Shown here one piece after another: positions 35,247 to 45,498 of a DNA stretch of 64,000 nt. The notes under the pieces are model-generated. The model saw only the letters and a program-made list of their open reading frames with translations, had not been told where the DNA came from and ran no database searches. How positions within the stretch are numbered: position 1 is the stretch's first letter; every line of letters begins with the position of its first letter. The DNA is from Eucommia ulmoides (lineage: Eukaryota > Streptophyta > Magnoliopsida > Garryales > Eucommiaceae), in assembly GCA_016647705.1 (NCBI GenBank), contig CM028330.1:47644397-47708396 (forward strand), in the 5' to 3' direction. A program made the translations under genes and the position numbers.

Positions 35247-35752
35247 CCAAAAGCCATTTAATTTAAAACCGAAAAACCCAACGGTCGAACAGGCTAAACC
35301 ATTGAACTAGAACAACTAATATACTTACGGCATATTTGGTACACGAGATTCGACAAGGTATTGGAATGGTCATGGGAATTCTCACTCAATTCCTATGTTT
35401 GGTACATATTTCATTAACATTACCAAGAATTTTCTAATCCTACAAAATATGGGATTAATCAATCCCAACATAAACTTGGTATTTGTTAATCCTAATTACA
35501 TGGGATTAGGTTTTATTCCTTCATCGGCCAAAAAATACGACCAAACACTAACCAAACATTGGAATGATAATTAAATTTAAATAAATACTATTTTACCCTT
35601 TGAAAATTTAATTAAATTACTATTTTACCTTTTGAATTTCAAACACATATATCCCTTAATTTTTTTGTTTTTACACTTCCCTCCCCCTTCTTCTTCCTCC
35701 CTACACCATCTTCTCCGGCAAAAATATAGTGTTGGGCCGGATTTTCTCCATT

Positions 35753-35990
35753 CTCTCTCTCTCTCTTATCTTCTAACTAACCCCTCTACCCACGCTAGTA
35801 ACACCACTACCCACTCCCACCGGTCCCCTACTCCCTGTCCACCGCCTCCCTCCTCCTCTTCTTCTTCTTCTTCTTCTTCTTCTTCTCTCTCTCTTCTATA
35901 TATATGTCTGTGTGTGTGTGAATATATGTGTTTATATGTGTGTGCATGTGTGTGTGTGTGTGTATATATATATATAATTATATATGTGTT
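35753..35990. repeat. Cluster of microsatellites: CT, TTC, TG and TA runs
   Basis: CTCTCTCTCT near 35753, a CTT/TTC trinucleotide run at about 35858-35886, TG runs at 35908-35962 and TATATATATA near 35963-35974. Confidence 0.9.
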
Positions 35991-36117
35991 TGCTTTATGT
36001 TTGAATATTCTCTATTTACCGCTTATGTGGAACTTTATTTGATTTATGTTCGAATATTCTCTATTTCAAAAACTTCATTCCTAGACCAAAAAATTCATTC
36101 AACAAAAACTTAGAATA

Positions 36118-36260
36118 TGAATATGAAAACTATAAAAACTAATCAAAACAGAATATTAATAAGAACAGAATATGAACAGAAAGCATGAACAGAACAGAAA
36201 CATGAACAAATAAAAACAGGAGCATGAACAGAATAAGAATAGAAGCATGAACAGAATATG
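36118..36260. repeat. Degenerate minisatellite on an AGCATGAACAGAA word
   Basis: Variants of (A)GCATGAACAGAA and GAACAGAATATG recur about nine times with irregular spacing. It abuts the Harbinger-like element at 36263. Confidence 0.75.
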
Positions 36261-36262
36261 AA

Positions 36263-37696
36263 GGCGGCGTTTGGTTAGTGCTCCCACTTTTCTCATCCCA
36301 CTTGGGATGGGATGGGATGGAATGGGAGGGGATGGGTTAAGTTAAGAATTTTGTTTCCTTTTAGGAACAGAATGGCGTTTGGTAACGACAATTTTTTTTT
36401 TGTTCCGAGAACATAATCGCGTTTGGTAACGATTTTATCCGAGAATTGTTTCCTCACAATTGTTCGTTTTTTTAATTTATTTATTTCTTTAAGCTTACAC
36501 CGAAAAACAAGAAATCAAGAACACTAATTCTAAGAAATCATCAAAAAATCATTGAAAAATCAAGAACGAACCCTAAACCAAAATCAAGAACCAAACCCTA
36601 AATCGATTTGAGCAATGAAATCGAAATTGATTTCGTGATCGATTTCAGCATTTGATTGTCAACTCGTAGAGTCCTCTCTAATTCTTGCATTTGTTCCAAT
36701 CGGAGTAATAAGATCTTGTTTTCCTTTAATTTTTTATGGATAGATTCTTCCAAATCGCTGCAGTTCGACGATAGTGATGAGAGGTTATCAATCTCAAACT
36801 TTTGCTGCTCTAGAGTTTCTTATAGCTCTTGAAGAACAGAAACACGCTCAACGTTCGATTCCTGACTCCTCTTCAACTGCAAAGACAAATTAGCATTCAC
36901 CTCTTGCTGATACTTAATTTCGTTTTCCAATTCTTTCTGAATATGAATCATTCCTGAATATTTGTTAGTTGAATCATCTGCATTTTTCTGCTTCGTCGAT
37001 TTCAATTGCTCGACTTCTTTCTTCAAGCTTTGAATTTCCGCGTGCGATGCTGAGAGCTCCATCTTCAGATCTGCTTGTGTTTTTCGACTGATCAGAGAAT
37101 TCTTTTCTCAGTATATTGAAATCGAGAATCGATTTCCGCGGATTTCGCTCCCATTTCTTCGATTCCGTGCGGAGCTCTTCAATGGTGTCTTCTGCCGCTT
37201 CTAGAAGGTTCTTGGAAGAACCGAAATTCGTCGCAACGATGATAGCAGAAGAACTATGCTCCATCTCTGCCGGAAGATTCTGCAAATCATTTCCTCAATT
37301 CATAAGCTTTGAATTATCGGCGGGATGATGATCATGAGATGAACTACTACTTCCGGTTTCAGATTTGAATTCTCTTCCATCTCAGTTGAATTTCTCATCG
37401 TTAGTGTCAAAAAAGAACGATTTCGAAAATGAGTAGGATGAAGATTGATCAGGAATTCTCACTAACAATTTGAGAAATACCCAGCATGTCCCTAAAGTTG
37501 GATGGGCTGGGATAGGCACCCAAAAAACAATTTTTTTTTGTTTCTCATTTTCTTAGGATTTTGAGAATCAATTCTCACTTTTTGGGTTGAGTTGGGAACA
37601 AAATTTAGTTTGTCAAACGCATTCCCAAACATCAATCCCAAAATTTTCGGGATGGGTTGGGTTGAGTTAGGTTGAAAACACTAACCAAACAGGCCC
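36263..37696. mobile_element. PIF/Harbinger-like non-autonomous element carrying a host gene fragment
   Basis: The left end GGCGGCGTTTGGTTAGTG and the complement of the right end GGGCCTGTTTGGTTAGTG match at 14 of 18 positions. The flanking triplet is GAA on both sides, a 3-bp duplication as in PIF/Harbinger, although the usual preference is TAA/TTA. GGGATGGGATGGGATGG repeats lie just inside both ends. No transposase is present; the centre is a piece of a coiled-coil host gene on the minus strand. Superfamily is inferred from end wording and duplication length. Confidence 0.65.
36600..37410 (-). pseudogene. Captured fragment of a plant myosin-like coiled-coil protein gene
   Basis: Minus-strand frames (37285-36974, 37062-36820, and onward to about 36640) read KNLLEAAEDTIEELRTESKKWERN, ILRKEFSDQSKN, SLKKEVEQLK, IHIQKELENEIKYQQE, NLSLQLKRSQESN and VSVLQEL. 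This is the wording of a plant family of long coiled-coil proteins with an N-terminal C2-like domain, usually annotated as myosin-11-like or USO1-like. Here only about 250 residues' worth remains, with frame breaks and stop codons, and no intron-like gaps in what I can align. It lies wholly within the terminal inverted repeats of the Harbinger-like element, so it was probably captured and is not an independent gene. Confidence 0.72.
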
Positions 37697-38424
37697 GAAC
37701 ATACCTGTTCTTCGACTTCTTCCTCTTTGAAATTGTAGGTCACACACCTAATTGAAGCAATTGGAAGTTGAACAAAGGAAAGAAGTCGAGATTCAAGAAT
37801 GAATCTGTTTCCCATTTCAACCTTCGAATTTGTAGGCCACACATCATCGATTATGGTATTAATATAGGGTATTAGGGTTCGAATTGATTTCCAATTAACC
37901 TTTAGAAATAACTAATTAGGAAGAAATATGGATTTCGTCAAATGAATTAGGAAAGAAATGAATTAGGAAGAGGTAGATTTAGGGCAAAAAAGAAATTAAG
38001 TTGGCCTGGTTTCAAGAGAAGGCAGTGCGAGGACTGAACTATGAAGGGAAAGCTTTGAATGATGACCATAACGTAAAAATCGGGTTTTTCAGCAGTTATC
38101 GGGCTGGGCTGGTTGACCCGCAACAAAAATGTGGTAACCCATCCTCCGTCCGCGCATTGCGCAGGTTGGGGCTTTAACACCCACGCAATGCGCGGGTTAT
38201 AAACGAACAGCTCAATTATTGGGGCAGTTTGGCGGGTTGACCCAAACCACTACACACCCTTATTCCCAACTTATTCCTAATTAAAAGGATAAAGTCGGTA
38301 TTTTTGAAATTTTTCATGAGGCCCGCCATCAAACCTTTTTAGGTTCAAATACAGATAGGTGATTTTTTTCCTTCTATTCATTAATTTAGGCCAAGGAAAA
38401 CACAATGGAGTAGTTTCCTATAAT
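37697..38424. other. Non-coding stretch with a GGGTTGACCC-rich repeat
   Basis: Two related phrases (AATTGTAGGTCACACACC, ATTTGTAGGCCACACATC) lie at about 37731 and 37829. At 38080-38270 the words GGTTGACCC, CCGCGCATTGCGC and CGCAATGCGCGGG resemble the short GC-rich repeat seen again near 58250-58430. No gene recognised. Confidence 0.5.
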
Positions 38425-39775
38425 TAATTTATGGGATTTGTAATGTTTAGACCAAAATTCACACTCTCTCTCCTCAATAAACCTTTCAAGCAAAAAGGTT
38501 ATTATTTAGTTCTTTATTAAAACATTGTTATTTTTTAATCCTTTGCCTATAGTGAAGGGACATATATGCCCTTCTATATATAACTAAATAACCCAAACCC
38601 TAAAACCTAAATTCAATTGGGAAAACCGCCTCGCCGTTGCCTCTCTCATTCTCTCCCGTTGTCTTCTGCAATTTCTAAACGTAAAACCAAATGGCAGAAA
38701 GGTCGATGGTGGTTTCGAGCCATCGGTGCCGGAGAGCTCGGAAGTGGGTTCGCGCGTCGGTGCCGGCAAACCGACGCACTGTTGCAGCTCGTGGGTGCCA
38801 GATCCGAAATCGCCGCAGATGTAGATCTCGTCGATGGGTTCTACCTTCGTGATTTCTCTCTCTCTCTTAGCCCTCTCTTCTCTCCAAAAACAACACAGGT
38901 GAATGTTCTGTCTACGGATGTGAATGTTCCATTTTCGCCCATTTTAGCCTCCACTCTAGGAGTTTCAGACCCGAATGTTCACTTTTCAGATCTAATGTTC
39001 CAAAATCGCTCTCTAGGAGTTTCAAATCTGATTGATCCACCATTTCGAAAATTAAATTTTCAGATTTGAAGTTCATTTTTCATTGTGTGTTTTTTGGTGG
39101 ACATTCATTTTTGTGATTTGGTGAATATTCTGATTTGTTTTTCGTTGAGTTTTAGAGTTTTTTCAAAGGAAATTTCAATGTATTTTGGTTTGTCTTTTGT
39201 GAATGTTCGTATAGGGGGTTAGATTTGTTTTGATTTTTCATTGTGAATATTCTTTTTTGATTGATTTGTTCATATCGATTTTTTCAGATCTGTTTTTTGG
39301 GGGAGTGTTTTGGGTTGATATCATTGTGAATATTTTTCCAAATCTGTTCAAATTTTGAATGGTCATATGAAGTTTGTTTTCATTGATCTTTTTTTATTAA
39401 GTTTGGTGAATGTCCATAAATACTGAAATGTATTTGCAGTGACTGTTCACATTCATATGAACATTCACTATTTTTCGTTTATTGTCCAAAAAAATCGAAA
39501 ATTATCTCATTAGAAAGAGGATTTTGTAAATATTAATTTGATGTGTTTTTGTTCACTTCTTGAGCAACGATTCGATCACAACAGCCCTTTTTTGTGATTG
39601 GTTTTGATGTTTTTGGAAATTATAACTTACCATAAATACTAGCCGTGCATAGTACTCAATGGCAATGGTTGGTAAATACAACAGTAATGGGGGGCAAATA
39701 TTAGGGACTATTTTATAAGAACTAAAAATTTATTATCCTAGCTGAGAGGTTTATTTTACGAGTTGTACATCTCTT
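38425..39775 (+). mobile_element. MULE-like non-autonomous segment (copy A)
   Basis: The left end (38425-38530) matches copy B at 26.0-26.1 kb in reverse and, more weakly, copy C at 41.9-42.1 kb. The right end (39700-39775) contains, inverted, AATAAACCTCTCAG and AAGAACTAAAAATTTATTAT, similar to the left end, so long imperfect terminal inverted repeats are likely. Within lie a leader and a 150-codon frame (38617-39069) with no recognisable domain, then a stretch rich in GTGAATGTTC words (38900-39470). Confidence 0.5.
38617..39069 (+). other. Open frame of 150 codons of doubtful status
   Basis: Starts MGKPPRRC and is Arg/Ser-rich at first (KRKTKWQKGRWWFR, GFARRCRQTD), then Ser/Pro/Leu-rich with low complexity. 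Base composition in the first half is GC-rich compared with the flanks, as expected for captured exon DNA. I recognise no family, and it may well not be translated. Confidence 0.25.
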
Positions 39776-40299
39776 AGGGTTTATATAATAAAATTCCCTT
39801 AATTTATTTAGTTGTAATTAATCTTATAAATGTATTTTTATTTTGCTATAATTTATGAAAATTGATAGTGAAAGAAATATACAAGTCTATCCTTTAATTT
39901 TAAAGTAAAAGTGAAAAAAAATATAAGAACTAATGTTGTAACCAAACGTGCGTCTTTGGTTTTGTTCTCATAGATTATGAATTTTTTTATCAACAAGTAT
40001 CGTTACAAAACGCATTTTTATTCCAAAATTATTGAGAACGAAAACATAATTCTCATCCCAATTTTTGGGGGGTAAAAACAGAAAAACAAACACGTTAACC
40101 AAACGCCACTTAAGCTTTTCATACCTCCCTCCCCCCCCTCTTTAATTCTTCATTGGGTAAATAATCTCATATTGGACCAACTCCAAGAACAGCAAAACAT
40201 ACCCCATTGCAACTCCCAACAAAGAAAACAAAATGTAATAAGCTTAATGAAGAGTAATTATTTTTGTTATGGTGTCATTAAGTATTACCTTGTGAATGT
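39776..40299. other. AT-rich stretch with a possible small MITE
   Basis: About 39950-40109 begins GCGTCTTTGGTT and ends AACCAAACGC, a weak inverted pair of the same Harbinger-type wording seen elsewhere. No gene. Confidence 0.4.
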
Positions 40300-41240
40300 T
40301 GGGTATATAAATGGACCAGGATTTCTTGCACAAATCGAGGCATACCACCTCAAATTCTAGCTTCAAGGGACCCTGTGCGCCTAGGTGCTCCTAGAGCCTT
40401 TAACTACTATGATAATTATTTTTACCATGTGGAATATGTAAATCACGCAAAACTCAAGGCAAAACCTTCCCGTCCAGGCAATACATACATAAATTTCATG
40501 TCCGCATTACACGTGACACGCCTAACATATTGATCAAAATACCACATTCCCTATTACGATATCTAGGTCGTATTTCCATAGGCAGAGATATAGGAATATG
40601 CCTTCCATCAAGCGCTTCAACACAATTCTAAAATTTTTAAGAAAAAAATATAAGATTACGTACTTATATAAGAAAAAAAGAATTTAATAATTAAAACCTA
40701 ACAATCTAGTACCTGAAAATTTCCACTTCGTTGTCTGCGATTCACTAAGCACGAATTCATGTGGCTTTAAGTAATCTTTGCGTAATCTCATCACAGCACA
40801 AAGAACATAGTTAAATTGTCTACTTATTGTTTCTTTTGAACGATGATAGGTACTATGCATAATCCTATATTTTAGGTTATGACCAAGAATATGGAGAAAC
40901 ATTTATACAGCCTCTTCAATGGGGACAATGGAGAAACATTTATACAGCCTCTTCAATGGGGACATGTTTTATCCATTTCAATTGACATTTTTCTTCCAAA
41001 ACATGACATATCATAATTGTCTGCTAACACGTAATTGTTCAAGACATCTACCATCATCGTCTTGATATATCCGATTCAAAAAGGTTTTTCGTTCAAACTC
41101 GTGATTATGTGAGGGTTCCCTAGGTATAACATCATGATTATACAAGTAGCATAGTCCTAATACAATCATCGAAAGGATAACCACAATTGCATGAATGCTC
41201 ATTATCTTATTCCTCATTTCTTGGGTGGAAATGAGCATTA
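40300..41240 (-). pseudogene. Decayed Harbinger nuclease (HARBI1-like DDE transposase), last part inverted
   Basis: Minus-strand pieces give the N-terminal block (41230-41010: REPSHNHEFERKTFLNRIYQ, DDGRCLEQLRVSRQ), the middle block (40905-40690: MFLHILGHNLKYRIMHSTYHRSKETISRQFN, LCAVMRL) and a catalytic-region block (40625-40440: EALDGRHIPIS, RYRNRE, MKFMYVLPG). The segment INGPGFLAQ...YHL, which normally follows, is on the plus strand at 40300-40362, so it has been inverted. The first Asp (in EALDG) is present; the expected DSRVL Asp is not readable. A 37-bp tandem duplication lies at 40891-40965. Frameshifts and stops make it a dead copy. Identity with the plant HARBI1-like family (DDE_4) is clear from wording. 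Confidence 0.8.
40891..40965. repeat. 37-bp tandem duplication within the Harbinger pseudogene
   Basis: The unit beginning TGGAGAAACATTTATACAGC occurs twice back to back, ending GGGGACAA and GGGGACAT. It is nearly perfect, so it is recent compared with the decay of the gene. Confidence 0.9.
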
Positions 41241-41939
41241 GGATTTATTTGCACGATTTGTCCATCCATAACTCTTGTATCCATAAGAAGAAAAAAGTAG
41301 TGAATAAAGCATTTATATTATTACTTTACGATTGGCTAACAAAATCAATCACTAAACACAGTATCACAATCCAAAGAACACGTTTTTTTAGATCAATCAT
41401 GGGATCTCTTGTTCAGTACAAATCTATTGTTCAAGTTTCTATAGTTATCACGAAATTCATGAGAACCACCAGCCTAGATCAACATAAGAAATTTTAGGAC
41501 CAACATAAGAACCACCAGCCTAGATCAATCATTGATTTAGCTACCAAAAGAAGATAATCAACAAAGATATTCTACAGAAGAAACGCAAATAAGAATTCAA
41601 CGAAAGAACCCTAGATCAACATAAGAAATTGGAAGAACAAACCTGAAGAAACACAGCAGCAGACGCCAGAAGGAGGCCACCACGCGACGGAGACGGCAAT
41701 GCGGCGAGCAGGAGGTGACACGAGCAGCGGCGACCAGGAGGCGACGCTGTGAGCGACGGCTAGCAGCGGCAGAGACGGGCTGCTCACGGGATGGAAGAGA
41801 AGCCTAGGAGCAAAGTTCCTCGTGGGTGGATTTGACAAATGACATTGCTAAAGGAACTATGGAAATATCATTTACTCTACAATTCCATTTTAAAATTCTA
41901 ATCAATTTTACGGAGGATTTTTTATTGCTCAACTCTTAT
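41241..41939. other. Flank of the Harbinger pseudogene with short duplications and a GC-rich patch
   Basis: AGAACCACCAGCCTAGATCAA occurs twice (about 41462 and 41508), and ATCAACATAAGAAATT recurs at about 41478 and 41615. A GC-rich patch at 41648-41800 (GCAGCAGACGCC, GGCGACCAGGAGGCGACG) has a 75-codon minus-strand frame without a known domain; it could be captured exon DNA or a transposon 5' region. Confidence 0.45.
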
Positions 41940-42318
41940 TTTAGTGTTAAATTAATCAAATAACCTTTTATACATTGAAGTTATTATTTAATCTCTTTTT
42001 AATATTTGGTCTTTTGGCAATTAATAAAAATAGTGAATGGACAATTATACTCTCCATTTAAATATAAAACACCCTACTCCTCGTATCTCTAACCTCTCTT
42101 GGGTTATTTCTTCTCTTTCTCAATGCCGAACCATCATCACCGCCATCGCCGATCGCTCTCTGTTAGTCGCAAGTCCTCTCTCTTAGTCGCAAACCATTGT
42201 CATTATCGCCATTGCCACCTTCATCGCCAACGTCTGGATGTTTGGCAAAATCCAGATCTTCGAAAAGTATTTCAAAACCAAATAAAACATTTGAACTTAA
42301 CTTTTGATTGGACTTAAT
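41940..42318 (+). mobile_element. MULE-like terminal segment (copy C)
   Basis: AACCTTTTATACATTGAAG, GTTATTATTTAATCTCTTTTTAATA and TAGTGAATGGACAATTATACTC parallel copy A (38480-38580) in order. A pyrimidine-rich leader and a His/Arg-rich low-complexity frame (42099-42317) follow. Truncated at the right by gypsy sequence. Confidence 0.4.
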
Positions 42319-42319
42319 T

Positions 42320-42918
42320 GGATAAGGTGTCGTTTTTTTATGAGCGTCTTGAGGTGCCTAACACCTTCCCCGAACGTAACTAATTCTTAAACCCTTTTAA
42401 AATGAATTTTTGATCAGACCATGTCTTCTAGAGTCAAAATATTAATTAAACCATTTTTAATCATTTTTTTTTAAAAAAATGTAACTCAGTACACCATTTA
42501 AACTCAATTCAAGATGGCAACTCTTTTTTTCTTAAAAAGAATGACTCAAGTTCTTTTGTGAGAAAAACGGCACTTGTAAAAAAACTCTCATTATTTGTAT
42601 TTCCAAAACGCTTTTTTATTCCCTTTTTCTTACGTAAAAATCTGGGGTACGTCAGCTAGCAACTTCCTTGGAGACAGTTAGAGGATCGAGCCTAAAATGT
42701 CTGAATAAGTCAAAACAATTTAAGTCTAAATGTTATGTTTTGCTTTGTTATTTTTTCGCTCCTTATTTGTAAATAGGCTTGAGTTGTAATGGATTTTCTT
42801 TTTACACACACACGAGCGCGCGCGCGCACACATATATATGTATATGTTTCTTCGTTTCCCATATTTCTTCTTGTACATATATTTGTTTCCCACTCCTCGT
42901 ATTTTTGTTCATATTGCA
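42320..42918 (+). mobile_element. Tat/Ogre-like LTR fragment, left of a solo LTR
   Basis: GAGCGTCTTGAGGTGCCTAACACCTTCCC followed by CGTAACTAATTC is wording known from the LTRs of Tat/Ogre-class gypsy elements. Sequence of the same element seems to resume at 45499 after the solo LTR. Includes an (AC)(GC)(AC)(AT) microsatellite at 42805-42841. Confidence 0.5.
42805..42841. repeat. Composite (AC)(GC)(AC)(AT) microsatellite
   Basis: ACACACACACGAGCGCGCGC followed by GCACACATATATATG: alternating purine-pyrimidine, similar in type to 34346-34386. Confidence 0.9.
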
Positions 42919-43699
42919 TGTCACACCCCACCCTGGGCACCCGTCACCCAAGGCCGGACATAATGTCAGCATAACACTTCCTGACCAACCAACCAAATAC
43001 ATATATATATATACATACATATTTAGACGCACGCATACCGTTATCAATAAAAAAAATTCCAAAAACAATACCTATTACTCATTTCCCAAAAATATGGGAC
43101 ACACTCGTCCCAAATATATATGCAACAAAAACTCACAAAATGTCGAATCGTCCACGGTTCACCTCTAACCGGCCCACCTCCAAAATGACACTACCTCCCG
43201 GACTCTACCTAGTGCCAGTAGTAGATCCACCCCTAGCTGCGACACCTGAAACCAAATATTTTTATCGGTGTACTATCTTCATAATAAAAATATTTTTATG
43301 GATGGAGTATAAGTATTAAACACCATGTTTCAAAATATAATAATATATAATCACATACTGTACGGAAATCCAGTTTCCCTGTCACCAACTTAATGAAATA
43401 ATATATTTAAAACAACCAATCCAAATATTTTAAGTCAACCAGTGCAATAAAATAATATATTTATGCTAACCCATTTTAAAATAATATATTTAAGCCAATC
43501 AATTCAGGCAGTTCATCGTATAATAAAATACTACACACCACTTCCCTACTAGCCATAGGATCATTTTTACCTCACAATCGGGAGTTATAACGGTACCGTA
43601 ACTTGTATAACTATGCCATCTAAAGTGACTATCAGTGCCAAGGCCATTTATTATCCCCAATGGTAGAGGTACCACCCGCAGGATTTGCACTCCTTACGT

Positions 43700-43990
43700 G
43701 TTAATCAACCATATGCAGGACTAATCCTCCTGACAGGTCATAATAATCAACAACCACTTGCCGGACTAATCCTCTTAACATATCATAATATCGTCAACCA
43801 CTTGTAGGACTAGCACTCCTGACGGGTCATAATAATCAACAACCACCTACCGGACTAATCCTCTGGACAGGTCATAATATCAAAAACCACCTTCCGAACT
43901 AATCCTCCGGACAGGTCATAATATCTCACAACATAATCAACCACCCGCAGGACGTGCCCTCCTAACAAGTCAATATCATCACGCAGGACA
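43700..43990. repeat. Diverged tandem repeats inside the Tekay-like LTR
   Basis: The phrase (A)CC(A)C(C/T)TG(C/T)CGGACTAATCCTCC-GACAGGTCATAATA-TCAACAACCA recurs about five times with a period near 60 bp. The related LTR has diverged counterparts at 59620-59770. Confidence 0.7.
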
Positions 43991-44699
43991 TGCCTTCTCG
44001 ATGGGATCAAACTATGGCATAGTCGGACAAAAATCACTCTCCACGTTTAAAAATCTACTTGATCCACATAAGTTATAAAATCGTCCAATTTAATAAACAC
44101 ATTTTCCCACAATTTATACGAAAATATAATTTGAAAATTTATATAGAAGACAGTATACTCACCTTGTTTTCAGCACTGCAAAAATACCGACGTCAGAACT
44201 ACCGGGACACTAGCGCCTGTAAACCTAACAGCGATAGGGCCTAAATTAATATTTTATTTAAAACAACCCTAATATACAATACATGACCCTAAATTACATA
44301 ATTTCTCATTCCCCAAATTAAATTATGAAAAAATATTATTCACCTCATTTCGTTATGTTAATAGTTACTGTACAACATTTATTACAATTTATGGTTACAA
44401 AAATTTATTATCACGATTACAAAAATTTTAATACTAATAATTTAAGTTAACAAAAATAGTAATCAACTGAAATTTTACCTGTTTCCGAATTGCCTGCCGA
44501 GAGATTGGATTTTGGATTTTTTTTTTTTTTTTTTTCCCTTCTTTTTCTCTTCTTTTTCTATTTTCTGCGGCTGGACCTCACCGCCACGACGACGGATCTC
44601 ACCCATTTATCTGTTCTGGGTTTCTGCTCCCGGTCCAGTTCCTCTCTCTCTCCTGTTTCTGTTTTGGGTTCAGCCGATCGATGCTCTCACCACCAGCGA

Positions 44700-45020
44700 T
44701 CATACCCACCCACGCTGGCTATCAAACACACACCCATGCACGACAACACACCCACCACTCTAACACACACAATCATCGAACACACACACACCACCAAACT
44801 GTTTGACAACACACCCACACACACACGTACCGAACTGAACGAACACACCGCCGACGATGACACGCACATGCACCATCAACAAGCACACACTCACAGAACA
44901 CACAACACACACACACGATTGCCGATCACCGTCGACAACGCACTGACCAACGGACAACACACACACACACACATACAATCAACGGCACACACACAACAGC
45001 ACACACAACGGACGAACGGC
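44700..45020. repeat. ACAC-rich low-complexity tract
   Basis: Many short (CA)n runs broken by CG-containing words. It yields a Thr/His-rich frame on the plus strand (44490-45122) and its mirror on the minus strand; neither looks like a gene. A matching tract is found in the related LTR at about 60900-61220. Confidence 0.85.
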
Positions 45021-45243
45021 AACAATCACACACCACGGATCGAATGGAGGAACCCACACCACGCTCATTGGATCTCACCACCCCCATACCGGTCGACCGC
45101 CTTCTCTCTCTCTATGTTTTAGGCTCTCGTGGATCATGAGTGCATGGATGTATGTATATATATGTATGCATGATATAAGTGAATTTTCTTGCCCCTTGTG
45201 ATGCCACGTGTTTTTTTTTTTTTTTTTAACCTCATCAATTAGT

Positions 45244-45254
45244 ATATGTGTATA

Positions 45255-45285
<31 letters not shown>

Positions 45286-45286
45286 T
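45244..45286. repeat. (TG)n(TA)n microsatellite
   Basis: TATATGTGTATATGTGTGTG continued by a TG run and TATATATATA, near the end of the solo LTR. Confidence 0.9.
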
Positions 45287-45498
45287 AATTTTTTTTCCAA
45301 ATTACATTAATTTCTCCTAAATTTTCTTTAGGTTATTATTTAAGCCTAATTTCAAAATTTAATATTCTTAAAACTATAAATTCAACCCTAAAATTTTAAA
45401 TTAAATATTAAATGACACATTCTACCCTGTTATTTTTTAAATGTTCTAAAATGCAACTAATGAATATGCACATGCAAAAATTAGGGTCTTACATTGCA

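Larger units (their letters stand above)
35255..36262. other. Non-coding stretch with MITE-like and simple repeats
   Basis: About 35327-35560 has TTTGGTAC...CCAAACATT wording that may be a decayed MITE, without clear ends. A (CT)n/(TCT)n/(TG)n/(TA)n block follows at 35753-35990, then a degenerate minisatellite at 36120-36260. The 136-aa frame at 35632-36042 consists of these repeats and is not a gene. Confidence 0.6.
42919..45493 (-). mobile_element. Solo LTR, Tekay/Del-like chromovirus type
   Basis: Starts TGTCACACCCC and ends GGGTCTTACA on the plus strand; flanked by a perfect 5-bp duplication TTGCA (42914-42918 and 45494-45498). It is the same family as the LTR at 59038-61826 (shared CACCTAGTGCCAGTA, GGCCGGAC/GGCCGGCG, GCGCCTGT-like and AGGGCCTAAATTAATATTTT blocks). 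That copy shows the element reads on the minus strand. It contains three or more copies of CCGGACTAATCCTC...GGTCATAATA (about 43720-43925) and an ACAC-rich tract (44700-45020). Confidence 0.88.

Noticed and set aside
35632-36042. 136-codon plus-strand frame
   Set aside because: It translates CT, TTC, TG and TA microsatellites (Ser runs, then Cys/Val/Tyr runs).
43700-43990. Regularly spaced repeats that superficially resemble a CRISPR array
   Set aside because: The repeats are diverged, spacers are similar to one another, and the stretch lies inside a plant LTR; they are tandem repeats.
44490-45122. 210-codon plus-strand frame, Thr/His-rich
   Set aside because: It is the ACAC tract of a solo LTR; the related LTR has a similar tract but no conserved frame.
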